Of a stretch of DNA of 64,000 nucleotides, positions 55,446 to 63,289 are shown piece by piece. Under the pieces are notes generated by a model, which worked only from the letters and a program-made list of their open reading frames with translations, was not told the DNA's origin and searched no databases. The translations under genes were made by a program, and so were the position numbers. Where the stretch lies: NCBI RefSeq assembly GCF_017811155.1, contig NZ_JACVCV010000003.1, positions 186,001-250,000 of the forward strand. Direction: 5' to 3'. The stretch is from Lunatimonas salinarum. Its GTDB lineage: Bacteria; Bacteroidota; Bacteroidia; Cytophagales; Cyclobacteriaceae. How positions within the stretch are numbered: position 1 is the first letter of the stretch; the number at the start of each line of letters is the position of its first letter.

Positions 55446-55482
55446 AAAAAAAAAGCCCTTTCTATAAATTACAGAAAGGACT
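55446..55482 (-). terminator. tRNA-His terminator
   Basis: Stem AGTCCTTTCT / AGAAAGGGCT (one G-T pair) with a 9-nt loop, followed on the minus strand by nine T. It directly follows the tRNA 3' end at 55486. Confidence 0.8.
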
Positions 55483-55485
55483 ACG

Positions 55486-55560
55486 GGTGAAAGACCGGGT
55501 TCGAACCGGCGACCTCTGGTGCCACAAACCAGCGCTCTAACCAGCTGAGCTACAATCACC
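55486..55560 (-). tRNA. tRNA-His (anticodon GTG)
   Basis: The minus strand reads GGTGATTGTAGCTCAGCTGG at the 5' end. D arm GCTC/GAGC, anticodon stem CTGGT/ACCAG with loop TTGTGGC giving anticodon GTG, and T arm GCCGG/CCGGT with TTCGAAC are all intact. An extra 5' G (G-1), specific to tRNA-His, is encoded and pairs with C73. The acceptor strands GTGATTG and CTTTCAC contain two adjacent U-U oppositions (5-68 and 6-67). CCA is not encoded. Confidence 0.9.
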
Positions 55561-55638
55561 ATAAACAGCATCACAACCCTTCTAGTTGTAACGGAATGCA
55601 AAGGTAATATGCTTTTTCAATTAAGGCAACAGCTTTGA

Positions 55639-56979
55639 TTATTTTCTTAGAAATTTTAAACGTTTCCCGGTTGCCTCCTCGTAAAACACACCATTCTCGT
55701 ACACTAGGTGTCCGGAAACGATGGTATGAGTCACCCTACTGCGGAAGGTTTCTCCCTCAAAAGGCGACCAACCACACTTATACAAGATATTATCGGACGC
55801 AACGGTCCAAGGGTCATCCAAATCCACCAACACAAGATCTGCATGATAGCCGGGACGGATGTACCCTCGCTTCTCGATTTCGAATAGAATGGCTACGTTG
55901 TGGCTCGTTTTTTGGACGATTGCCTCTAGGCTGATTTTACCCTGATGGTACATCTCAAGCAATGCTACCAAACTGTGCTGTACCAAGGGGCCTCCTGAAG
56001 GAGCCTTGCCATAAACCTGTGACTTTTCTTCTCTGGTGTGTGGTGCATGGTCGGTCGCAATCACATCTATGTTGCCTCTTAGCACACCGGCAAGTATTTC
56101 CTCCCTATCTTCGGCAGTTTTTACCGCCGGATTCCACTTGATGAAGTTACCTTTTTGATCATAATCCGCATCTGAAAACCACAAGTGGTGAATACAAGCC
56201 TCAGCGGTAATTCTCTTGGATTCCAAAGGCAGGCTATCGTCAAACAATGCTACCTCTCGTGCGGTGCTAATGTGAAGCACATGCAGCTTTGTTCCATATT
56301 TTCGTGCCAAATCCACCACACGTTTTGAAGCGTCGTAGCACGCCTCAGCTGAGCGTATCTTTGGATGGCAACTAACGGGGATATCTTCCCCATACTCGGC
56401 CTTATACTTCTCTAGGTTGTCCTTAATGATGTTATCATTCTCGCTGTGGGTTGCGATCAGTAGTTTACACTCCCGAAAGATGTTTTCCAATGTCACCGGA
56501 TTATCAACCAGCATATTCCCGGTAGAGGACCCCTGAAAAACCTTGATCCCACAAACGTTTTTAGGATCCACCTTCAGCAGTTCGTCTAGGTTGTCGTTCG
56601 TAGCACCCATGTAAAAAGAATAATTCGCCAGCGATTTTTCAGCCGCCAGCTTATATTTCTCCTCCAGAAGCTCCAACGTAACCGTTTGGGGCTGCGTATT
56701 CGGCATCTCCATATAAGAGGTAATCCCACCGGCTACCGCAGCACGGCTTTCGGAATAGATATCGGCCTTATGGGTTAATCCCGGCTCTCGAAAGTGAACT
56801 TGATCGTCTATCAGGCCGGGAAGCAGGTACTTCCCGGAGGCATCCACCGTGATATCAGCCTCATATTCGGGCAGATCCGGACCTACAGAAAATATCAATC
56901 CGTCCTTAATAAAGACATCCCCACTGATTATCTTACCCTCATTCACTATATTTGCATTTCGGATCAATATCTTCTTCAT
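55639..56979 (-). CDS. pyrC: Dihydroorotase
   Basis: The 446-residue amidohydrolase starts MKKILIRNANIVNEGK. The first metal motif reads LIDDQVHFREPG, so the first histidine of the usual HxH is glutamine. The likely carbamylated lysine lies in GIKVFQGSSTG, metal histidines in ATHSEND and LHISTARE, and the catalytic aspartate in ATDHAPHTREEK. It closes carbamoyl-aspartate to dihydroorotate in pyrimidine synthesis. Similar Bacteroidota enzymes share the DDQVHFR variant, so activity is likely retained, but an allantoinase-like role is possible. Confidence 0.9.
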   Translation of the reverse strand: MKKILIRNANIVNEGKIISGDVFIKDGLIFSVGPDLPEYEADITVDASGKYLLPGLIDDQVHFREPGLTHKADIYSESRAAVAGGITSYMEMPNTQPQTVTLELLEEKYKLAAEKSLANYSFYMGATNDNLDELLKVDPKNVCGIKVFQGSSTGNMLVDNPVTLENIFRECKLLIATHSENDNIIKDNLEKYKAEYGEDIPVSCHPKIRSAEACYDASKRVVDLARKYGTKLHVLHISTAREVALFDDSLPLESKRITAEACIHHLWFSDADYDQKGNFIKWNPAVKTAEDREEILAGVLRGNIDVIATDHAPHTREEKSQVYGKAPSGGPLVQHSLVALLEMYHQGKISLEAIVQKTSHNVAILFEIEKRGYIRPGYHADLVLVDLDDPWTVASDNILYKCGWSPFEGETFRSRVTHTIVSGHLVYENGVFYEEATGKRLKFLRK

Positions 56980-57030
56980 GGTATTGTAATTAGGTAATCA
57001 TTCCTTTTCCGACCTAAAATTAGAAAAATC

Positions 57031-58392
57031 ATGTCCGATACCCCGCAAAGTTTCGAGAATTTTAAGCTCAACAAACAACTTTTACTTGCCATCAACGAAG
57101 CCGGGTACGAAAAACCAACCCCTATACAGGCACAGGCCCTGCCCTTGGCGCTCGCCGGTCATGACCTGCTGGGCATTGCGCAGACTGGCACTGGCAAAAC
57201 AGCCGCCTACCTACTGCCCTTACTCTTCAAGCTAAAATACGCCCAGGGCAAACACCCCCGCGGACTGGTACTCGCTCCTACCAGAGAGCTGGTTCTTCAG
57301 ATTACCGATGAGGTGAACCGGTTTGCCAAATACACCGACCTCAGATCCGTGAGTCTGTACGGGGGCGTGGGACCCAAAAGCCAAATTGAAGCACTGCAAG
57401 AAGGGGTGGACCTCATCATCTCCACTCCCGGGAGGTTTTTGGATCTATACAACCGGGGTGAAATCTTCACTAGAGACCTGAAAACGATGGTAATGGATGA
57501 AGCGGACAAAATGTTGGATATGGGATTTATGCCACAAATCAGATCGACCTTAGAGGTTATCCCCGTCAAACGCCAAAACATGCTCTTCTCCGCCACCTTC
57601 AGTGGCAGAGTGGAAGTTTTGTCACAGGAGTTCCTTGAATTTCCGGAAAGGGTGGAAGTAACCCCTCAAGCTACCACCGCCGAAACGATCCGACAGGTCA
57701 AGTACGCCGTGCCAAATTTGAAGACGAAAATACACCTATTGGAATTTTTGCTGCGCCAGCAGGAGCTCAAACGGGTAATTGTCTTTACGAAATCCCGGAA
57801 AAATGCCGAAGCTGTCTCCAATTACCTGGGCCGGCGAGACCTGGGCGAGGTAAAGGTAATCCATGCCAACAAAGGTCAAAACACCCGAATTCATTCCATG
57901 GACCTCTTCAAAGCCGGTGATGTACGCATATTGGTGGCCACCGATGTCGCTGCTCGAGGCCTTGACATCACCGAAGTGAGCCATGTCATCAATTTCGATG
58001 TACCTCTCATCTACGATGACTACGTACATCGAATAGGGCGTACCGGCAGGGCAGAAAAAGATGGGGAAGCGATCACCTTCGTCAATCCGGCAGAAGCCTA
58101 TCACTTCGACAAGATTGAAGGCATCATCCGAATGCAGGTTGTAGAGCTCAGTCTGCCAGAAGGTGTGGAAGTCCCTCCTACTCCCTTTGTGGAAAAACAA
58201 GAATATGAACGGGAGATTGATCTGCAAAAGCGAAAGGAAAACCCGGACTTCAAAGGTGCGTTTCATGAAAAGAAAGGCAACCCGGGCACAAATCCTTTCA
58301 AGCCCACCGAAAAGAAGCGAGGAAACAAGAACTCCAAAGCGAAGAAAAACCGCAGCCAGTTAAAAACACAATCCAAATACAAAAACAAATAA
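57031..58392 (+). CDS. DEAD-box ATP-dependent RNA helicase (RhlE-like)
   Basis: The 453-residue helicase contains the Q motif (GYEKPTPIQAQALP), motif I AQTGTGKT, motif II DEAD in VMDEADKMLDMGF, motif III SAT, and motif VI HRIGRTGRAEKDG. A lysine-rich, disordered tail of about 70 residues ends the protein, as in RhlE-type helicases, and may bind RNA. It unwinds short RNA duplexes, probably in ribosome assembly or RNA decay. It is divergently read from dihydroorotase, 51 bp apart, and convergent with the radical-SAM gene. Confidence 0.94.
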   Translation: MSDTPQSFENFKLNKQLLLAINEAGYEKPTPIQAQALPLALAGHDLLGIAQTGTGKTAAYLLPLLFKLKYAQGKHPRGLVLAPTRELVLQITDEVNRFAKYTDLRSVSLYGGVGPKSQIEALQEGVDLIISTPGRFLDLYNRGEIFTRDLKTMVMDEADKMLDMGFMPQIRSTLEVIPVKRQNMLFSATFSGRVEVLSQEFLEFPERVEVTPQATTAETIRQVKYAVPNLKTKIHLLEFLLRQQELKRVIVFTKSRKNAEAVSNYLGRRDLGEVKVIHANKGQNTRIHSMDLFKAGDVRILVATDVAARGLDITEVSHVINFDVPLIYDDYVHRIGRTGRAEKDGEAITFVNPAEAYHFDKIEGIIRMQVVELSLPEGVEVPPTPFVEKQEYEREIDLQKRKENPDFKGAFHEKKGNPGTNPFKPTEKKRGNKNSKAKKNRSQLKTQSKYKNK

Positions 58393-58412
58393 GCAGACCG
58401 CTGTGTCGAAAA

Positions 58413-60617
58413 TCACACCAGCAGTAATCCGGCGTTTCGCAAAACAGTGATGGGCTTGGAAACCCAAAACGGTTCAAAATCCCCAAACCCCATCTGCTCA
58501 TAGGCCATCTTGGCCTCCTTCCAGGTCAGCAAGCGCTTTACGCCGGGCCGAATCTGCTCCAAAAAGCCTTGCAACCAAGTCCCTACCTCCTTGTCAAGGA
58601 CTATGGTGTAGGTATCACCCGAGGTATGAATGGTCCATTCGGACATTTCCCAACGACGCCCCTTTTTCATTTTTACCCGCTCATGCACTACGGGATGACT
58701 TCCCAGCCAAATCAACTTACCCAATGGATTGATCTGATAGGAATCGTCGGTCTCTAGGCAGCTCACGATAAAATCCCGGGCGACGGTAGTCCTTGGAACT
58801 TTAAAATCAAACCAGTCCTGAAGGGGCATGTCAAAACCTATGCCGTGCATAAAGTTAAACAGTGACTTCTTCAGACCGAAGCTAAACCGGGCATGGTCTA
58901 CCCCTGTCTTATCCCGAAACGGCACCTCATTATCCGCAAAAGTCACCTCAGACCGATCAGGAACGACCTGATAAGCGTCGGGGTTTAGCCCAATGGGACT
59001 ATGGGCAGTGAGGGCAAAACGGTGCCAAAAACCGGACTGCAACACGCCCTCTTCAAATAGCTGACGGACCATTTCCAAGCTGTCTACGGTTTCCTGAACC
59101 GTTTGTGTAGGGTATCCATACATCAGATAGGCGTGAACCATGATGCCCGAATCGGTAAAATTCCGTGTGACCCGCGCCACTTGCTCCACGGTAACCCCCT
59201 TATCTATCAAAGCCAACAAACGATCCGAAGCAACCTCCAGCCCTCCTGAAATGGCTATACAACCCGAATGCTTCAGCAAACGGCAAAGGTCTCGGGTAAA
59301 GCGTTTTTCAAAACGAATATTCGTCCACCAAGTCACATGGAGCTTCCTTCGGATGATCTCCAACGCCAATTCCCGCATCAACGCCGGCGGAGCCGCCTCA
59401 TCCACAAAATGAAAGCCTGTGGTACCCGTTTGTTCGATAAGAGCCTCCATGCGGTCTACCAGCAGCTTGGCCGCTACCGGTTCGTATACCTTGATATAAT
59501 CCAGTGACACATCGCAAAACGTGCATTTCCCCCAATAGCACCCGTGGGCCATGGTCAGTTTGTTCCACCTCCCGTCGCTCCAAAGGCTGTGCATGGGGTT
59601 GGCGATCTCTATCACCGAAATGTATTCCTCTAAGCGCAAATCGCTGTAATCGGGCGTACCTACTTCGGCTTGCCGATAATCTGGAAGTGTGGCGGTGTTG
59701 TTGTAAAAAACCTGTCCATCTAGAAGCATGTACGTTCGTTTGAGAGAAGGCAAGGAGGAGCATGGAGTCTTCGCTGTCAGCACATGATCGATCAGCAGCT
59801 CGATGGGTCGCTCCCCATCGTCCAAGGTGATGAAATCAAAGAACTCGAATACCCGAGAATCCTTCAGTGAACGAAGCTCTGTATTGGGAAAACCGCCACC
59901 CATGCAGGTAATCAACTGGGGGAAATGCTCCTTAACCCATCCTGCGCAACGAAAGGCACTGTATAAATTACCGGGGAAAGGCACTGAAAAACACACCATC
60001 GTAGGGTTGATCTCCGCAATCCGCTTTTTCAAAATATCCAAGGCAATATCGTCCACAAAGGTAGGAGCATCCTGTAGCGCAGCATACAGTTCGTCGAACT
60101 GATTGGCACTCTGCCCGAGCACCTCCGCGTACCGGCTAAAGCCAAAATGGGGATCCACGCACTCCACGATAAAATCGGAAAGATCTTCCAAATAAAGGGT
60201 GGCCAAATGCTTGGCCTTATCGACCATGCCCATATGGCCAAAGGCCCAATCCAAGTCGTCCAGTTGGTCAAACCGGGACGCTTTTGGAAGGTATCCTTCA
60301 CTGCAAATCTGTCTTGCAAAAGGCAGATCTTTTCCCTGCAAAAACCTGACAACCTGATCCAACGGCCCCAAGTATGCCTCTCTCAAAGCCAGCATACGGC
60401 TGGCATTGGCGCTTAAGGCCTCCATTTCTTCCGCTAGTTGAAATATCCGCGAAAAAGACCGAGCAGAAAACAACTCCAATATCACCTCAATTCCCAAATC
60501 CATCTGAAACGAAGATATCCCTTTGGTACCCAAAAAACCTTTGATGTAGGCTGTTGCAGGGTATGGGGTATTGAGCTGGGTAAATGGAGGGGTGATAAGC
60601 AGAAGTTCTCTGGACAT
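58413..60617 (-). CDS. B12-binding-like radical-SAM protein with CX4CX2C motif
   Basis: I start at ATG 60617 (MSRELLLITPPFTQLNTPYP), giving 734 residues; the longer frame adds 53 residues of non-protein-like sequence. The first 300 residues resemble the cobalamin-domain type, but the DxHxxG cobalt-ligand motif is not visible. The cluster motif is C360, C365 and C368 in GCYWGKCTFC, spaced CX4CX2C instead of CX3CX2C. GGLEVASDRLLALIDKGVT and MYGYPTQTVQETVDSLEMV follow as in radical-SAM barrels. No partner gene gives its substrate. Confidence 0.82.
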   Translation of the reverse strand: MSRELLLITPPFTQLNTPYPATAYIKGFLGTKGISSFQMDLGIEVILELFSARSFSRIFQLAEEMEALSANASRMLALREAYLGPLDQVVRFLQGKDLPFARQICSEGYLPKASRFDQLDDLDWAFGHMGMVDKAKHLATLYLEDLSDFIVECVDPHFGFSRYAEVLGQSANQFDELYAALQDAPTFVDDIALDILKKRIAEINPTMVCFSVPFPGNLYSAFRCAGWVKEHFPQLITCMGGGFPNTELRSLKDSRVFEFFDFITLDDGERPIELLIDHVLTAKTPCSSLPSLKRTYMLLDGQVFYNNTATLPDYRQAEVGTPDYSDLRLEEYISVIEIANPMHSLWSDGRWNKLTMAHGCYWGKCTFCDVSLDYIKVYEPVAAKLLVDRMEALIEQTGTTGFHFVDEAAPPALMRELALEIIRRKLHVTWWTNIRFEKRFTRDLCRLLKHSGCIAISGGLEVASDRLLALIDKGVTVEQVARVTRNFTDSGIMVHAYLMYGYPTQTVQETVDSLEMVRQLFEEGVLQSGFWHRFALTAHSPIGLNPDAYQVVPDRSEVTFADNEVPFRDKTGVDHARFSFGLKKSLFNFMHGIGFDMPLQDWFDFKVPRTTVARDFIVSCLETDDSYQINPLGKLIWLGSHPVVHERVKMKKGRRWEMSEWTIHTSGDTYTIVLDKEVGTWLQGFLEQIRPGVKRLLTWKEAKMAYEQMGFGDFEPFWVSKPITVLRNAGLLLV

Positions 60618-60794
60618 GACTAAAGACACTGGGACTTGGGGACAAAGATAAATCAATTTACCTACTGAACTCGGCAATACCGCCAAATAGACGATTGAAT
60701 GATGTGAAAAAAACTTACAATAGGACAACCTAAAAATAATCAGAATACCATAAAGTTGCACTATTTTTGCCATCAACGGACAAAAGGTTATCCT

Positions 60795-61622
60795 ATGAAG
60801 ACTATATTTATTTCCAACCTGCTATTTTTTATGTCCCTCGGTCTGACTGAACAGGCATATGCCTGCGATCAGCACCCGCTGTTCAACCACCTACCAAACC
60901 ACAAGGTCAGTTTCTGTGAAGAAAATGCCTTTAATCGGCTAAAAATCAAAATGACCTCATCCGATGGATCGTTGGAAGACGTCATAAAAAGTGGGTATTT
61001 TATTGACAGTTGGTTTGAGTTTCAGGGGGAGTTTGAAAAAAGGCCCTCTGCTGCAGAGATAATTGAGAACTACAAAAACGCCGTAATCTCCAAAGGAGGG
61101 TCGGTCAAGTATGAAAGCCGAGGGGAGGTCTACCTAATGGTGAAGGTGTCCGGGCAAACCTGGTGGACACGTGTTTCTACGGACAATAGCGGTACCTACC
61201 GGGTAGAATCCGTGCGGGAAGAAGCCATGGACCAGTCCATAATCCTATCCGCAGAAGAAATCAAACAGGAATTGCTAGACGCTGGTCGGGCTATCTTCTA
61301 TGGTATTCTATTTGACACCGATAAAGCAGAAATAAAACAAGAATCATCCGAAACACTGGATGAAATTGCCCGCTTTCTACTGGCAAATCCCTCGGTAAAT
61401 GTGTATGTGGTAGGGCACACGGATAATACCGGAAACTACGCCCATAATCTAGACCTTTCCAAAAAACGCGCGACTGCCGTAGTCGACCATCTAACCAAAA
61501 AAGCAGGAATACCCACCCACCAACTGGAGGCCATCGGTGTAGGCCCCGTCTCTCCCATCAGCCACAACCGTACGGATACCGAAAAACAGAAAAACCGAAG
61601 GGTAGAGCTGGTAGTAAAATAG
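60795..61622 (+). CDS. OmpA-domain cell-envelope protein
   Basis: The 275-residue protein starts at ATG 60795 (MKTIFISNLLFFMSLGL) with a signal peptide. The mature N-terminal 130 residues have no known domain but contain EVYLMVKVSGQTWWTRVS, with two tryptophans. From about residue 155 an OmpA peptidoglycan-binding domain follows: ILFDTDKAEIKQES, VVGHTDNTGNYAHNLDLSKK and NRRVELVVK. It is likely a periplasmic or outer-membrane protein attached to the cell wall. A -7 box TATTTTTG lies at 60762-60769, 25 bp before the start. Confidence 0.88.
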   Translation: MKTIFISNLLFFMSLGLTEQAYACDQHPLFNHLPNHKVSFCEENAFNRLKIKMTSSDGSLEDVIKSGYFIDSWFEFQGEFEKRPSAAEIIENYKNAVISKGGSVKYESRGEVYLMVKVSGQTWWTRVSTDNSGTYRVESVREEAMDQSIILSAEEIKQELLDAGRAIFYGILFDTDKAEIKQESSETLDEIARFLLANPSVNVYVVGHTDNTGNYAHNLDLSKKRATAVVDHLTKKAGIPTHQLEAIGVGPVSPISHNRTDTEKQKNRRVELVVK

Positions 61623-61807
61623 CCGACTCGAAATCAGTTGTTTGTAGGGGGGGAGTAAAAATAAACGCTGCCAAAAAAAATCATTTTATCCCCTTTGCGT
61701 AAAACAACTACCGATTTCCATTTTGTGGCCGTACTATTCGGCCTGTACGACCCTGCCAGGGTCACTCTTTTCTGCTATCGTAGGATTGCCCCGAAAATAT
61801 GTTAAAT

Positions 61808-61826
61808 TTACAGCATAATTACAGCA
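61808..61826 (+). promoter_or_regulatory. Direct repeat before parD, possible operator
   Basis: TTACAGCA occurs twice, at 61808-61815 and 61819-61826, 11 bp apart (one helical turn), just before the parD ATG at 61830. Antitoxins of this kind often repress their own promoter, so the repeat is a plausible binding site. The preceding TAAATTTA at 61803-61810 resembles a -7 box. Confidence 0.4.
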
Positions 61827-61829
61827 ACT

Positions 61830-62039
61830 ATGGGTAGAAAAACAATCGATTTCGGCGAAACCTTAGGGCGGTATATTGATTTTGCCGTAAAGCAAGGCGG
61901 GTATAAAACCGAAGCTGAATACCTGCGGTATTTGGTTCGGAAAGATGAAGACCAAAACAGGGAGTTTTTACTTACCAAAGCGGCTATTCAAGAAGGACTC
62001 CAGAGTGGTGTAAGTCCTAAAGTCAGGACCGCAGAATAA
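61830..62039 (+). CDS. parD: ParD-like antitoxin
   Basis: The 69-residue protein has the ribbon-helix-helix pattern of ParD: a short beta strand with RKTIDFG, then helices around LGRYIDFAVKQGGYKTEAEYLRYLVRK, and a C-terminal tail that would wrap the toxin (FLLTKAAIQEGLQSGV). It binds DNA as a dimer and inhibits the ParE toxin. The downstream toxin gene is frameshifted, so the antitoxin may be left without a functional partner. Confidence 0.82.
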   Translation: MGRKTIDFGETLGRYIDFAVKQGGYKTEAEYLRYLVRKDEDQNREFLLTKAAIQEGLQSGVSPKVRTAE

Positions 62040-62091
62040 ATCGTGACGCTTGCCAAGAAAAGGGCAGTGGGAAAACCCGGCGTAAAACAGC

Positions 62092-62381
62092 ATGGCTAAT
62101 AACGTTTTATCTGTCAAGGCAGACGATGAGTTGGACGCCATTGCTGATTACTCTTTAGGGAAATGGAGTGAAAACAAACCCTCGTTTATATTGAGGAATT
62201 GTTCAACTGCCTAGGGAAAATCGCTACTAGCCCGGATATCGGGCGTGACGCATCAGAATTTCACCCACACCTTAAACGGCATAACTATAAACCCCACAGT
62301 ATTTTCTATTTGCACTCCAATTCGAATATTAGGATTGTGCGTGTTTTAAGCCAGCAACAAGACTTTCAACGTCACTTATAA
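62092..62381 (+). pseudogene. parE: ParE-like toxin gene, disrupted by a frameshift
   Basis: The frame from ATG 62092 reads MANNVLSVKADDELDAIADY as in ParE but stops at TAG 62215 after a switch near 62180. Shifted by one base, the sequence continues LVYIEELFNCLGKIATSPDI and ends with RHNYKPHSIFYLHSNSNIRI and VRVLSQQQDFQRHL at 62381, a complete ParE C terminus. One base missing around the AAACAAACCC tract would explain it. ParE toxins block DNA gyrase. Either the gene is inactive or the base is a sequencing or assembly error. The 166 bp after it hold nothing I recognise. Confidence 0.82.
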
Positions 62382-62547
62382 TCGGCATCCTCAACTAGGT
62401 CTAGAATCCGCTACATCCTACTATCTCCTACCTGCTTTGCAGTCGTAATCCCATTTACGCCATCTGCAATGGCTTATGAAATAGCCTACTAGAAATCAAA
62501 TGCCTGCCACTTGGAACACTTTTTCTATCGAATCTTGAAGTTCGCCC

Positions 62548-63165
62548 CTAATTCTTCGGGGGATTGATCATGATGTGTGCCCGGTGCGTGCCGGGATCCA
62601 TGATCCAAGGCATACCCGGAGACTCCGGGCTGAGCGGTAGGCCGGTACTCTCCTGCGTGGCCCAAGGAATATACACTACATAGCGTAGGTAAGGGTTGGC
62701 GACTTCACCGGTTTGGGGATTGTATTCATCCGCAGAAGCCGTAAGCACATAGAGCGTGGCCCCATCCTTCGGCATTTTCAGTTTGCCGGACTTTACCTCT
62801 TCCTCCCGGATATCAAAAATCTCCCTAAAGCTCTTTCCCTGATCTTTCAGCTCCCTGCCCCTTGCCATAAAAGGTTCCAGGTCCCGATGGTAACAGGAAA
62901 CGCTAAAGCCATTGGCGGAGGGATCATCCGCGATACAGATCATTTCATTTGAGCCATTCCTCAGCGTTACGAATTTGCCATTCGCATCGTACCCATACAC
63001 CTTGGCGCCCTCACGGGTACCTTCGGGTGCTGCCATAACGGCCATTTTGATCTGCACAGCCCTATCCTGTACCGTCTGGGCACCACAGGCCGAATGAATG
63101 CCAAAAACAGTAAACAGGGCTATAAATACGCGGAATGCTGAAGATGGAAAGAGGTCGTTGCTCAT
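62548..63165 (-). CDS. Secreted hypothetical protein
   Basis: The 205-residue product has a signal peptide (SAFRVFIALFTVFGIHSACG, then AQTVQD). The mature sequence has RAVQIKMAVMAAPEGTREGA, then two cysteines (MICIADD and VSCYHRD) that could form a disulfide, and a C-terminal PGMPWIMDPGTHRAHIMINP. I cannot assign a family or function. Two nearby HRD/HRAH histidine segments might bind metal, but nothing more can be said. It is preceded by a terminator of the M28 peptidase gene, so it has its own promoter. Confidence 0.75.
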   Translation of the reverse strand: MSNDLFPSSAFRVFIALFTVFGIHSACGAQTVQDRAVQIKMAVMAAPEGTREGAKVYGYDANGKFVTLRNGSNEMICIADDPSANGFSVSCYHRDLEPFMARGRELKDQGKSFREIFDIREEEVKSGKLKMPKDGATLYVLTASADEYNPQTGEVANPYLRYVVYIPWATQESTGLPLSPESPGMPWIMDPGTHRAHIMINPPKN

Positions 63166-63230
63166 AATCTATGCAGGGTATCGGTTTATCAATGGATAAA
63201 TATAACGAAAAAAACATTCCCCAAAAACAA

Positions 63231-63272
63231 AAAACCCCGACCGTCAGGGATACTGAGTCGGTCGGGGCTTTT
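63231..63272 (-). terminator. Terminator of the M28 peptidase gene
   Basis: Minus-strand stem GCCCCGACCG-type arm (63272-63259) and CGGTCGGGGTTTT arm (63243-63231) enclose an inner TCAG/CTGA pairing, with a T run after it. It begins 18 bp after the stop at 63290. Confidence 0.8.
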
Positions 63273-63289
63273 GGGTAAAAATTCGGTCT

